Part shown: positions 41,898-54,700 of the stretch, piece by piece
Numbering within the stretch: the stretch's first letter is position 1
Layout of the letters: each line of letters starts with the position of its first letter
From: Strigamia acuminata
Lineage: Eukaryota > Arthropoda > Chilopoda > Geophilomorpha > Linotaeniidae
Direction of reading: 5' to 3'
DNA: 64,000 nucleotides
NCBI GenBank assembly: GCA_949358305.1
Contig: OX442314.1
Span: 3,599,087-3,663,086, forward strand
Translations under genes and position numbers: made by a program
Notes under the pieces: generated by a model
Databases searched by the model: none
Seen by the model: the letters and a program-made list of their open reading frames with translations, nothing else
What the model was told of the DNA's origin: nothing

Positions 41898-44800
41898 AAC
41901 GAATCGACTAATTGATTAAATACCCACCGGCAACAGGAGATCGGGTCTACGCGAATAGTCCCGCAGATGCTTCCTGACTCTCTTGGAGATTTCATCCTCG
42001 CGCTTAACTGCGTCTAGGTGGTGATGTTGGCGCCAATGGCGGTACGCGTCCTCGCTGAAATATCCGTATTTCGACACCCCTAAGGTACGCGGGAGGGGAA
42101 AGGAAAAAAAAAAAATAAAAAAAAAATAAAAATTAGACAAAAAATAAACAAACAAACAAATAAGCAAATGTATGTTTCTCATTACCCGGTTGTTTGGCGC
42201 ACAGAGCACAATAGAACGACTTCCCGCCCTCTGTCCGGAGTTTTTCTCCCTTCTTTCCTTTCCCTCCACCCTGGCGTCGTTGCCGTGTTGGCACCGCCCC
42301 CGTCTCCACCTCCCCCACCTTCCGGAGCACCCATTTCTGGAACTCTTCGAACCGTCGATCCAACTCCATCGACAAGTTGGACGGAAGGTTGGACGGAAGC
42401 CCACTCGGTCCTGCCCTGCCAGACGGCACCACCGAGCCCTGGGATGCAGATGCCTTTCGTATCTGAAAGAAATGGAAGGAACGATTGAACAAACGATCAA
42501 AGACAAATAGACCAGACAGGTTACCTTTTCCGTCGACCGCGTGACTCGAGTCTCCGACCTTTTCGACGCGGGTTCCCATAACGGTGATGCGGGCCGCTTC
42601 GACGCGGATCTTCGCGGCTTGGCGATGACACGCGCCAGTTGCTGTTCTTGCGGCGGCGGGGGGGCGATGGGCTCAGATGGTGGCACGGTGAAACACGGCG
42701 TCGACATAACCGGGCACGGCGCCGACATGACAGGACGTGGCATTGGTGTGAGGATCGGCAACTGCAGCCGTTCCAACCTCACGACGGGGCACATTAAAGG
42801 CATTTTGCCTAATGTCGCCGTTGGTTGAAGTGGTGGCGACCGCGGCGGTGACAGGTCTGGTGACGACGGGACCGTCACAACGCTTGGCATCGTCCAAGTG
42901 CACCCTGATGTGCTGGGCAACGACTGGAGAAAAAAAAAAATAAATAAATGAATAAACGAACAAACAGACGGGCAAATAAATATACGATATTGCATGTCGA
43001 ATCCAAGTTTGTGCGCGGGTCGGATTCATACGATCAATCCGCTCAATGCGCGCGCGGCAAATTAAATTTGCGGGTTAAATTATAGTGCGCGCGCGGGAAT
43101 TATTAATTTACGTCAAATCAACGTGATCGCTTTTCAATTTCAAATTGGAACGCGATCACGTTGATTGTCAAAATAAAATGGTCAGTTACTACGTTACCTC
43201 GAATACTTCCTTTTCCACCTTCTCAACGGTCTTCCGTTTCTTTTTCGCACCCCCTTTCCTCACACACTTCCTCTTCTTCGGTTCCGTCGCCGTCTCCTTC
43301 TCCTTTTCCTTCTCCTCCACTGCCTCTTCCACCGCCGTTTCCTTCCACGTCTCCTTCTCCTTCTCCAACTCCACCTCCATCTCCGGCCACACTATTCCCA
43401 TCTCCTCCACTGTCTCTTCCACCACCGTCTCCTTCTCCTTCTCCGTCTCCGACACAGTCTCTTCCACCGCCTTCTCCTTCTCCGTCTCCGACACAGTCTC
43501 TTCCACCGCCTTCTCCTTCTCCGTCTCCGACACAGTCTCTTCCACCGCCATCTCTTTCTCCACCTCCTTCTCCGGCACAGTCTCTTCCACCGCCTTCTCC
43601 TTCTCCGTCTCCGACACAGTCTCTACCACCGCCTTCTCCTTCTCCGTCTCCGACACAGTCTCTTCCACCACCGTCTCCTTCTCCACCTCCTTCCCTGACA
43701 CAGTCTCTTCCACCGCCTTCTCCTTCTCCGTCTCCGACACAGTCTCTTCCACCGCCATCTCCTTTTCCGTCTCCGACACAGTCTCTTCCGCCGCCCTCGC
43801 CTTCCCCACCTCCTCCACGATCTCATCCACAACCCCCCCCACAATCTCATCCGCCGTCCCATCCGTTTCTCTAAAAAAAAAAAATAAATAAATAAATTGT
43901 GAGACGTTGCGTGCAAGACCCGAAGAGCGCGTGGAACTCACGTTTGTGGCAGGCTCGATGACCACACGGAATGCCCCGTGCTTTGTGATAGGTCCAAGGC
44001 ACCGTCGTCGTTGGGTCCGTCCTGGTAAGAAACGAGTAAATATAATTACAAATGTGTGCATAATTAAAAAATAAATAAATAAATAAATAAATAAATAAAA
44101 ATGAAAAAAGGGGGCCAAAAAGACGCCCACAATTAAAATGACTAACTTGTACTAAAAAAAAGAAAAGGAAAAAATTAACCAATAAATGAATTAAATTTAA
44201 ATAGACCCTGACATTAAATGTGTCGGTAAAGAGCACGCATTTGATGTGCGCGCCTAACTCGAGATGACGCGCGTTGGTTGGTCGTTTTCACATTTCGTCT
44301 GCGCCGATCGTGTCGGAAACATGAGAGTCAAGAACACTCTTGTAAACTCGACTTTGATTCTTTAGCCTACCGTTGCAGTTGCGGGTTCATGGTCCGGTGC
44401 CCCGGAAGACGCGATGCATTGTGCGACTCGAAACAAGACGTTCGACATGACTTCGGACGCGGCCTGACAGGAAACAAGCAAATGTGAATATTCAAACGGA
44501 TTGAAAAGAAAAAGAAACAAAACAGAAAAAAAAATGCATATACTGTATACAGTATATCTGTGATTACTCTGCGGGTCTTTGATAGCGCGCGGACTTGTTT
44601 TAAGGCGTGGGGATGAATGCGGATTTTGTGAATAACGTGTGGGTCCCGTATAGCGCATGGGGCCGATTGTTACGTTTCCGAAACATGATCGTCGTTACGC
44701 GCGGGACCAATAGTCAAGTCTCCGAAGATATTGTTAAAAAATTGACGAAATGTTGTTGAAAATTGACGAATTTTGATGGAAATTGACTAAATTTTGACCA

Positions 44801-46855
44801 AATTTGACAAAAAAATTGGTTAATTTTGTTAAATATTGACGAATTTCGTAATCTTATAATTTTTCATGTTTGTTTGAATTGAAGCGCAGGTCTTTAATAA
44901 CGCACGGGACCATTTATTTTTAAATAGCGCACGGGTGCGCTATTTACAGATAAACGGTATCCTCGATTTGTACACGTGTCTTCGGTGGGACAATTTTAGT
45001 TCACGAATAACGCGCGCGGGCCTCTGATCGTACACATGAGAAAATTTGTCCCCAGATAGCGTGTGGATGCACTATTTGGAGATATACGGTGTATAATTTC
45101 TATTTTTCTAATTCTAATTCACTCACCGTCCCTGCATCTCCAACGATGGCCTCCATTATTGCCCGCCTCTCTATCAGCCTATCCACCCGCCTCTCCACCA
45201 CCCTCTCCACCACCCTCTCCACCAGCCTTTCGTGGTACAACACCACCCTGGACTCGGAGGGTTGAGACTCGCTGAATTCCGTGTCTTGGGATTCCTCCAG
45301 CATCGGCTCTGTTGGTTGCGATTGCGAGTCGTCCAGAATCGACTCCACTGGACGTCGTCGAGATGTGTCCATTGTGGCCTGATTAAAAACGAGCAAATAT
45401 AATAAATAAAAAAATAAAAATAAAAACAAAAAATAAAAATAAAAATAAAAAAATGAATAAAAATAGAAAAAGAAAAAGAAAAATCAATTAAAAGAAAAAA
45501 AAAAATGGGGGGGGGGGATGGGGGGGGGGGAGGGAAGGGAGTGGACACGTAAAACAAATTGAGACGCGGGGCGTCGAACGACAAAAAATTGGACGCGCGT
45601 GTTCGCGTATTTTCGCGCGCACAAACATGGGAGAATGGGTCACAATTGCGTCGATCGCGCCAGAACCAGCAACGAAAGCTTATCCTCGCAAAATTAATTT
45701 TGATTATGGGCCAATTCTTTCACTCACCGCCGTCGACGCTTCCACAGTGACCAACCTCTCGTCCACGTGCGGTTCCGTGTCCTGGAACGATACGAATGTG
45801 TATGAATAAATCAGCGTTTAAAAAATAAATAAATAAAATAAAATAAAACAAAGAAAGTTTAGAAAAATGGAAAATAGCGGGTCCGTACCCCGGACCGTGC
45901 CCATTTCCACGCGGATATTAGAATTTATTCCTATCCCGACGTGGCCCCTCTCCACGGATCTCAGATTTAATTGTCGGAAGAAAAATTTGATCACTACTTT
46001 GCAATTGGCATTCGATGCTGTTAAATGGTTGGAGAATCGGGACCGTTTGTCATTGCTTAAAATTGGCACAGATAAGAGATCGCGCATAAATGGGACAAAA
46101 AAATTAAATTTAAAAAAATGAAATTTTTACACGTGATATGAATCAATTTTTAATGTCCGCGCGGAAATAAATAAATTATTTTCTATTTTTATTTCGCGAA
46201 TTAGGCAGAAATATTTATTTATTTATGTGTTTGTTTATCTATTTTTCATCAATAATAATAATAATAATAATATTGTTAATCGTGAGACAATTTTTCCACT
46301 CACCGTCATCGTGGTTGCAACTTCGGTTGACCCCTCCTCGGTTTCTAATTTTTCATTTTCCATCTTCCCACCTTCCGTCTCTTTGTTTGCGTCGGATGTC
46401 TGTAAGGGAGAGAAAATAAAAAATAAAAATAAAAATAAAAACATTTTTCGTTTGTGTCGGCATATTCCGCTCTAAACGCGCGATTTGAAAACGACCACAA
46501 ATCCGTGCTCGACGACGGTGCGTGGCAACGAGTGGACCAATACGGTATACACGTGTGCATATGAATCGATGAATCGTGTATAAATCAATAAATAAAAAAT
46601 GTATACATTCGTCTAATTTTAATAAACCTCGTTCGCCGTCGATCGGGTAAAAATCATCCACGTTACACCGCAAACGCTCACTCACGTACACTCCCGCGAC
46701 CAAACACAAAAATCCATGCGCGTTGTTCGACGACCACATGTGTGCACACGTACGACCACGGACGCGATTCATTGACAAAAATATCGCAAAAATTCGTAAA
46801 AGCCGCCCAAATTTACCTGCGGAGACGCGACCGAGCATAAACTTCCCGCTTCCAT
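40852..46855 (-). CDS. Uncharacterised 974-residue protein, 13 exons, two zinc fingers and coding minisatellite
   Basis: Exons 46817-46855, 46304-46399, 45728-45781, 45127-45378, 44371-44463, 43942-44021, 43198-43870, 42525-42923, 42186-42462, 41928-42079, 41399-41818, 41236-41310 and 40852-41166. All junctions are GT-AG and all phases join to one frame of 975 codons including TGA, strong evidence for a real gene. Order: acidic Ser/Thr-rich N-terminus; a helix ERLVERVVERVVERRVDRL; exon 7, about 13-residue repeats (VSETEKEKAVEET); Pro-rich exon 8; a C2H2-like finger split over exons 9-10 (CALC...HWRQH); a second finger in exon 11 (CPFC...HWLVKH) followed by an Asp/Gly tract; and an acidic then strongly basic C-terminus (RSKRKRKGKGKSS). 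Likely nuclear. No known family recognised. Confidence 0.82.
43390..43790. repeat. 39-bp coding minisatellite in exon 7 of the 13-exon gene
   Basis: About ten copies of a 39-base unit (core 'cacagtctcttccaccgcct' on the plus strand) encoding a 13-residue Glu/Lys/Val repeat on the minus strand. The unit is a multiple of three, so copy changes keep the frame; this also opens long antisense ORFs. Confidence 0.9.
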
Positions 46856-47278
46856 TTCCAGTTCATGTATGCTCGCTACCAGTTTGTTGACGCGACACCT
46901 GTTGGCGATTCCGCGAATGATTTTGATTCAAAGTCTCCGATTTACACCCGTTTTTAAGAGCTACGATGTTTTGGTTTTGGAGTCGGCTATGTGATCGTTT
47001 TTTAATTAAAAACGAAACAATTTTGGGTCAGACGATAATATTTTGGGCTCCGTTATAATTTCGAGCGCGCGATCGTGAGCGGGGTGCTGTGATGCCCACT
47101 TCACTCCAGTCGCGTTTAAACAAACCAACAAGTTCGGGTTTCTGTCCCCTTTACTCATTTGTTTATTTTGGAGTTTTTATCGTGGGTCAAAAACGTTGAC
47201 CAGAGGCGACGTCACATGTACAAAAGGGCAATAAAAGTACAAGTTTACTCGAATGGAGAAAACATTGCGTATATATAA

Positions 47279-47318
<40 letters not shown>

Positions 47319-49200
47319 TTATTTATTTACTGTCTACGCGCGGCCACATAAATAAATTCAATGGGAACCCCGTGGAATCGTGTGTTGCATTCACGCCCAA
47401 TAGATGGCGTTGTTTATTTATTTATTTATTTATTTATTTATTTTAACTAATGCAGGTGTAACATCCGGTTGGTCCGGCGTGCGACGAGAGACTAGGCGGT
47501 GTTTAAGTTTGACTGTTTATTATCGACGAATAGAGTAAACAATAAGTAAATTCTTCGAAGACGGAGAACATCGGGAGAAGTGGGTAACACTAAAACTCGA
47601 TTGAAACGGGCAAAAGACGGTAGAGAGGCGCTAATAAATCCGTTCGAGTGACATCGGGTCGTGAAAACGACCTAACTAGCTTCGATTAACTGGCAGGAAC
47701 TAATAAACGTTTATTCGAGTCGACAGTCTAAACGGGCATAAACTGTCTAAAAGTGATGGTGACGGGAGCAGTTCGGGACGGGAATTGGTAAAACCCGAAA
47801 ACAGAGAAGACTCGCAACAAAAGCAATGGCCGCCGTTGGAAACGACGAGAAATAAGCGTCAGCGGATGAAGACAAACTAGGTCGGAGCCCGGGAGGAAAA
47901 AAAAGCCGCGAAAACAAGCACAACAGGTGAGTAAAATTCGGATGCCTGAGTTCAAATAAATCCCGGGGAAATAAACTGAAGAGTGTACGTTTTTTCTAGG
48001 ACAATAATGCGGGTCCATCGGGGAGAGAATAGGACGCACCGCGGTCCTCTCACAACTATATTGGAAATAGAAAGGGACAACGAGGACGCATTTGTCGACA
48101 ACGAAGCGACAGAGAGTGGAAAATAGGAAAGGAAGGGCAATTAGATGAGTTCTTTTTACATCACATACTTCTGACAGCGTATTAAAAAACAGATTGTTCT
48201 CATTTTTGCAGGAAACACGATGCGCAGACGGTTTGCTACGTGTCATTCTCGGTTGCTCGCGACAGGTGCCACACGGAGTCCTCGCGTCGTTCTTGCGTGT
48301 TGACACACATACATACTCGCGCGCGCATACACACAAGGCCATTCGAATCGATGTTACAGAATCTGGAAGAAATTTAACGAATTTGCGTGCATTGTTTTTC
48401 GCACAACGTTGCTGAAGGACCGTTCATCCATCGAAATTACGGGTGCATGTAGAAAAAAACTGATTTATGACTTTATTTCTATTTTTCATACAGGTTAACG
48501 ATGTTAAACCGAGTGAAATAATGCGGATCGAATCTTTTTAATACGAGTTGATTTATTTGGTTTGAACGAATTGAATTAATTTATCTTGAATTTCAGGTGG
48601 AAGAAAAACAAGTGACCGACTAGATATAAAATCGAGTGTTTCGCGACACCTGGAACGAAACGAGTTGTTGGATGGGTGAAATATGATCAGAAAATGTATA
48701 AATATTTGAATTTTAACCAGACGTTTTATGATTGCAGGATTTTGTTAAACTGATTGATTAATTGCAACCTAGACGTGGCGTGTTGCCTCCTAGTGGACGA
48801 TGGTATCAGCTCCTGGTGCGTCAACAAGAAGGACGTGCAGTCTGTGTCTCCTCTACGACGACACCGAGTCTGGTCGCTCGAAATGCTCCGTTGCGATGCC
48901 GGGCAATGGGCCGCTCAGCACGTACACGCTCGTCGACGGCGCGCGTCCCATCGCTGCGGACCCGGGGTGCTGCAAGGAGAAGACAGGCAGACGGATAGAT
49001 GGAATTAATAATTAAATTGAAAATTTGATTCAACTTTTGGGGTGACTAAAACTCAAAGACAAAGTTTGTAATTTACTCGCATCGAAAGATAAATTAGTTG
49101 TTGTTGTTGTTGTTGTTGTTTTTTTTTTTTTTTTTTTTTTTTTTTTCAAAATACTATTTATTAATAAAATGTTACACGATGATTGTTCCACATTGATTAT
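46856..49200. other. Intergenic region upstream of the 13-exon gene
   Basis: (AT)n at 47271-47313 and TTTA runs at 47314-47330 and 47413-47442. ORFs at 47728-48342 and 48754-49015 have no domain or splice support. A T-rich run at 49119-49146 precedes the start of the dispersed repeat family. Confidence 0.5.
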
Positions 49201-49214
49201 TTGTTGATTATTTG

Positions 49215-50312
49215 TTTTACAATTACACTTTCAATTCTCGGTGAGCAGTTCTTTGCGTTCCGACGCGTCGCTATCGAGATTGATGTCGGGTCTCGTTCGA
49301 TTGGCTGCGTTCAAATCAATCAAAACTGTGAACACAGGGCCAACGCAAATCGCGAAATCCACACGCCCATCAATCAATCAACCACGGAGTTTAAATAAAT
49401 GAATAAACAAATAATTTAATAAATGAACAATGCCGACACCGCGGAAGCATGTTTCCGAACGTTTCGGTGCCGACGCGCATTCGTGAGTAAAGCGCATGTC
49501 GACTTACCGGCGAGATCGCGTCACCCGTTAATAGTACGCGCGTTTGAACGCGGCCTAGTGCGCGACGAGGCGCGCAATGCGGGGTAGAAGAGCGGGCATC
49601 GTTTCCACCGCGTATTACGACATTTACGGGGGCGGGTCGCAGGGATAAATTAACACGAGTCGAATCGAATCGAATCAACCCGACAGGAGCTTTTTTTTGG
49701 AACAATGTGTCGGGGCTGCCGGCGCTCGTCCGTCGACACCAGCTGCCCCTATTTGCCGCGAATGCGACCCTTTGCACGACCCTTTGTACCGTGCAAACCG
49801 GCACTGGTTTGGCCGATGACAACACAGGATAGATTAAAAGTGATGAGACAAATCCACCACCGGAACCCTCCGAATATCCGCGAGGACCCGGAACGGTCTG
49901 AAACCGTTTGTTTGTTTGTCTGTTTGTTTGCAAATCCATCGAACGTAGTGACGAAAACTCACTTCTCCTACGCTGGCGCGTCGAGTACAATGGGGTGAAA
50001 ATAAAATCGTAAACCAATAGAGGCGTTCGTGGCCTCGTTTCGTGCAACACTTGTCACCGATTTCTATTCTTTTATTTAACTCGACACGATCGTTTGCGCG
50101 CGGGATTTGACGCCCGTTCGCGTAATCCGCGTCCTTTAATGGACGCCAAAAATGTTTGTTGCGACGGTAGCGCGTTCTGGCGGCAATTTAGCGCAATGAA
50201 GCGCGATCACGGCGGACCAGAGAGAGAGAGAAAGAGAAATCGACACGACTCGACGGGAACTTATTTTTGGAACAAATTTATTGGGGGCTGCCGTCACCAG
50301 CTGCCCCGTATG
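49215..50312. repeat. Copy 1 of an uncharacterised dispersed repeat with GC hairpin(s)
   Basis: Blocks at 49215-49360, 49430-49620, 49690-49760 and 49850-50050 recur in the same order, 70-85% alike by eye, at 58060-58860. Hairpins GGGGCTGCC...GCTGCCCC lie at 49712-49749 and 50284-50307, each preceded by GGAACAA. The copia element is inserted directly after the second hairpin. Confidence 0.75.
50308..50312. repeat. 5-bp target-site duplication (left) of copia element
   Basis: GTATG at 50308-50312, repeated at 57508-57512 directly after the 3' LTR. Confidence 0.95.
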
Positions 50313-50848
50313 TGTTGGTCAAAAGACCATTTTGTATCGATGAATACATTTGTTATTTCCTAGTTTTCCCTTTGTGTTTAGGTATACAGCGCATCTTTGT
50401 TATTATTTAATTGATTTCGATGTTACCATTCGTTTTGCGCTGTCCCGTATGTAATTCCATACTTTTATCACTTTATGCTAGGATTTGTCCTATTATCAAA
50501 TGATTTGTTCAAACTTAATGTAAATTCCCGGCACTAGGTGCCACTACCCATTGCTTTTTCATCCAAGATGGCGTCATACACAGCCGTGTATGACTTAGCT
50601 GCTTTCCCACCTGTTTGGATACCTATTTGTAATGTATTACTATTTAATTAAACCGTTTTTATTGTTTTGCTCATTGTGTTTGATTTAAAGCACCTTTAGT
50701 GCTTCTTGCTAGCGCATATAAGCGGCATTAGGCCGCGCGCATTTCCGAAACGATACGCGTCGTATCGTTAACGTCTGTGCGGGTCGCACAGCGCCAATTC
50801 ACGCTTTCAATCGGTTTACACCGATATTTTGCGCATTCTCTGCCTACA
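50313..50848 (+). repeat. 5' LTR of copia element
   Basis: Begins TGTTGGTCAAAAGACC (itself containing the hairpin GGTCAAAAGACC) and ends TGCCTACA. TATA-like CATATAAGC at 50715-50723; about 30 bp further an 8-bp stem hairpin ACGATACG-CGT-CGTATCGT (50750-50768) would lie at or near the start of R. Confidence 0.97.
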
Positions 50849-50849
50849 T

Positions 50850-50867
50850 TGGTAGCAGAGGATGGTT
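50850..50867 (+). promoter_or_regulatory. Primer-binding site for initiator Met tRNA
   Basis: TGGTAGCAGAGGATGGTT is the exact complement of the last 18 bases of eukaryotic initiator tRNA-Met including CCA, two bases after the 5' LTR. It priming minus-strand synthesis with the full 3' end differs from Drosophila copia, which uses an internal tRNA fragment. Confidence 0.9.
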
Positions 50868-51757
50868 GTTGGTTAAACAACCACTCCATTCGCCTAATTT
50901 ATCGACGTTTTTTCGCGAAATTCGCGAATTTGCGCCGATATTTTTATTTTCAGATTTTCGGCGGCCATTTTGTCTCGATTTTCGTCTCGCCTGCGACGCC
51001 GACGTTTTATCGACGTTCACAGACGACCAGGGTCGTCAATCACACCATTATTTGTCTAATTTTCTCCGAAATTCCGCGGGATTCGCGAATTTCGAGAGAA
51101 TTTCTTTCTTTTTGCAGATTTCACGTCGATTTTCGCTTCGCCAACGTCGAAGCGACGTTTTTCAACGAGAAACGGATCGAATTCCGCTGTGTATACCCCG
51201 GCGTATGCACAGTATCGTCGATCTATTATTTTCCGGACGAAGAGCCTCGATTTATCGAGAAGAAATTCGGATTTTTCAATCCGAATTTGCGCTTTTTCCA
51301 GTTTTTCGAGAAAACTGCGCCGTGCCTTCATTTGCACGAGGATCGCAACCGCGATCGATTCACCTATTTCTCCTTCTGTCGAAATACTATTGTTAATTTT
51401 AAGATATTATTAAGGCTTTTGGGGGTTCCTTTAGAATCGTGTTTGCCCTTGGATCGAGTCCGGTCAAGCTTACACGTATTCTCCGGTTGTGCTTGTCGTG
51501 GTACAAGTGAGGTTTCCCGCGGCTCCAGGAAGCCGATCGGACCCTCTCAGACTGGCAACCGGAGGTTATTTGATTCCTTCAGAAGGAATTGCCCAATTTG
51601 TGGTTTTTCGCCTCGAACACCGAGGGAACCGTGCAGTGAAGTGCTCCGAATTGTGAAAATTGTGAAAAGTGCTCCAATCTTGTGCGACATTTCAGCGCCT
51701 CTCTCTGAGTCAGTGTGATTTTCGCGTTGTGTTACGCTCTTCGCGAATCGATCTACG

Positions 51758-54700
51758 ATGCAGAAAGCGGCCAACTCGAACAGTTTAATTCCGGTTCTCG
51801 GTGTCGACAATTATGAACAATGGCGATTGTCGATGCAGTTTCTCTTAAAATCGGAAGGGCTTTGGCGTCACGTAACGGAGGATAAGGAGGCAGAGCACAT
51901 TGCCACCCTGACGCCAAAAGAACTTGATCGCTTTATGGTGAAGAAGGACAAGGCCCTAGGCCACATATACATCCATGTGAGCCCCGCCAAGCGTACAGTT
52001 TTGGAAACCTGTAACACGCCAAAGGAGGCGTGGGACAAGTTGGCGAAAACCTACGCACCCAGCTCTAGAGCCCGTCAAGCGGCGATGCGCTGGGAGTTTC
52101 TCAGCCTCCAACTCCAACCTGGCGAAGATATGCCGGACTTCATTGCCCGCGTCGACAATTACGTGCGGCAACTAAGCGATGTCAACGAGATTATTAGCCC
52201 GGTTCACCACGCATACCAGTATTTGAAGTGTCTGCCGCCTGAATATGCTCAGGCAACATTTGCCATATACCACTGGCCGGATCCCCAATTCACGCCGAAG
52301 GATGTCGCCGAGCAGCTGATTTCCGAGCACATGCGGCTCAAATCCATCGGGTTGCTCGGAACGAGCCAATCATCAGCTCACACGTCTATGAAGGGACAAT
52401 TCCGACCCCGAAATAAATCCGGACCTCGTGATATCTCGACAGTGAAGTGTTTTAATTGCGACCAGCTCGGACATTACGCGAACCGATGTCCACGTCCACC
52501 CCGTCAACAACAGGGACAACCTACGGTTTCACTCCAACGTAATTCTCGGAGCAAGAGTCGCCGGCGCAACAAGAACGCTGCTGCGAAGGCCAACAACGCG
52601 CGTCCCCGAGAAAGCTCGCATCCACACCGAGAGGGGACATATTTTGTCAATGCGCCGCAGGTTATCCAACGTCCAGTCGCTCATTTTATGCAATCCAATG
52701 AGTGGATTCTGGATTGCGGCGCTACAGATCACGTATCTCACGTGCGTGCCGGTTTCACCGAGTTCACCGATGTCATTCCATTCGACATCGAGTTGGGACA
52801 GGGAAAGTCCCAAGTGACGGGAAAAGGAACGGTTCGTTTGCTAATGGCGATCGATAAGACCCGGTGCACCGTGAATTTAACAAACGTCCTTTACGCGCCG
52901 AATTTCGAGGCAAACTTGATTTCGGTTTCGAAGATAGACAAGGCGCGACATCATATCCACATTTTCAATAGTGAGATACATGTTTACGAATCGGACATTC
53001 GCAGCCCTCTTATTCGTGCAAACGAGAGAGGAGGTCTTTATTATGTGGACGGTTTGTGTACAAATCCGACATTTGCGACAACGGTTTCTCCCACTGTACA
53101 ACCGACTCCAACGCTACCGCCGCAAATGTACGTGACTACGGAAGAGGATTTCATTAAAATTCCCAAACCGAAAAAGGGAAAAGGACAGCAACGAGAAATT
53201 ACGGATTTTCGGATTGAAATGCCGCTAGTTGAACCCGTGAAGCAAATTCCCGTCCAACAAGCTCCCATTCCAACCAATCCGATTCCTCCTCCTATCCCTA
53301 CTCAAATCCACAACGATTTGACCACCCTTCCTTCCTATGCGAATGCCCTACAGTCAATCCCAACGGCAACTCCTATTGCAATTCCAAATGCAAATTCCTT
53401 TCCTCCCCTTGGCAACCCGTCTCAACCTAAAAAGAAGGTCATCGCCAATCCAGCCTCCGTCAAGGACGCCACCGGCTTATGGCATAGCCGTCTTGGCCAC
53501 CTTCATACGAATGGAATGAAGCTATTGGCCGCAAACGACCAAGTTTACGGAATGTCACCAGGGGAAGTGAGCAGGGAATTGGCCTGCAACGACTGCAGAA
53601 TAGCCAAATCGACAAAAGCTTCTCATAAGCCTGATCCTAATCCCTCGACTACGAAGCCTTTGGACCTTCTCCACATGGATATTTGGGGGCCAGCCCCAGT
53701 TCCATCGTTTGGAGGAGCACGTTTTGTCCTTACCGTCATCGACGACGCAACACGCTATTGCTGGATTATACCGCTAGCCCAGAAATCGCAGGTTTTCGCA
53801 ACCTTTAAGGACTTCGTTGCTCGAGTTGAGAGAATCCAGGACACGCAAATAAAAGCGATTCGGACTGATCGAGGCGGAGAGTTTATGTCAAACGAGTTTC
53901 TCCGATATCTACAAGCCAAGGGCATCCAAGGTCAACGGACAAATCCGTCGTCACCACAGATGAACGGCACGGCCGAGCGCATAAACCGGACAATGGCCGA
54001 CAACTTTCGTGCAGTCTTATCCGAGACTAAGTTGCCGGAGGCGCTCTGGGCCGAGCTAGCGGTCACGTTTGCCTACATCAAGAATCGGAGCCCTCATTCT
54101 CGACTTAACAATCAAGTTCCGTATATCCTTTGGCGACAGAGAGCCCTTTCGTTACGACATCTACGAAAAGTCGGTTCCAAGTGCTGGGTGCACTACACCG
54201 CACCAGGACGCAAGAAGCTGGATCCGCGGGCCTGGGAGGGATATTTAGTCGGCTACGCTTCAGGGACCCGTGGATACAGAATTTGGAACCCAACTGACAA
54301 CCAAGTCTACGAATCTATTCACGTTAAGATCGATGAGCGGCAGTCGTATCGGAAATCCATCAAAATTTCGACGCAGCAGCCGCAACAATCGTTTACTGGT
54401 CCCGGACAGCAAACCGTTACATTTGATGATAACCTACATTACCATCAGTGGCCGAAAGGATCTGATTCCGAGGCGTCAGAACATTCTGCGAACGATTCCG
54501 AACGTGTGTCGACGGCATCCGCTTCGATGCACACGCCTCTGGCTTTTCCGCACATCCACATACCACCACCGACAACTCCGGAACGGGCATTGCTGGATTT
54601 ATGTGCGACCTTACCTCCGGGTTCTGCGTCTCTTCGACAATCCCATCATATTTCATATGAAGAGGAACGTGATACGGACCACGACATCCGAGAGATGGAC

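Noticed and set aside
43145-43891. Plus-strand Ser/Pro-rich ORFs of 248 and 237 residues
   Set aside because: Antisense of the 39-bp coding repeat in exon 7; all frames are open because of the period. The minus frame joins to neighbouring exons in phase, the plus frames do not.
47728-48342. 204-residue minus-strand ORF upstream of the 13-exon gene
   Set aside because: No domain, no splice partners, and Arg/Phe/Ser-rich composition typical of chance ORFs.
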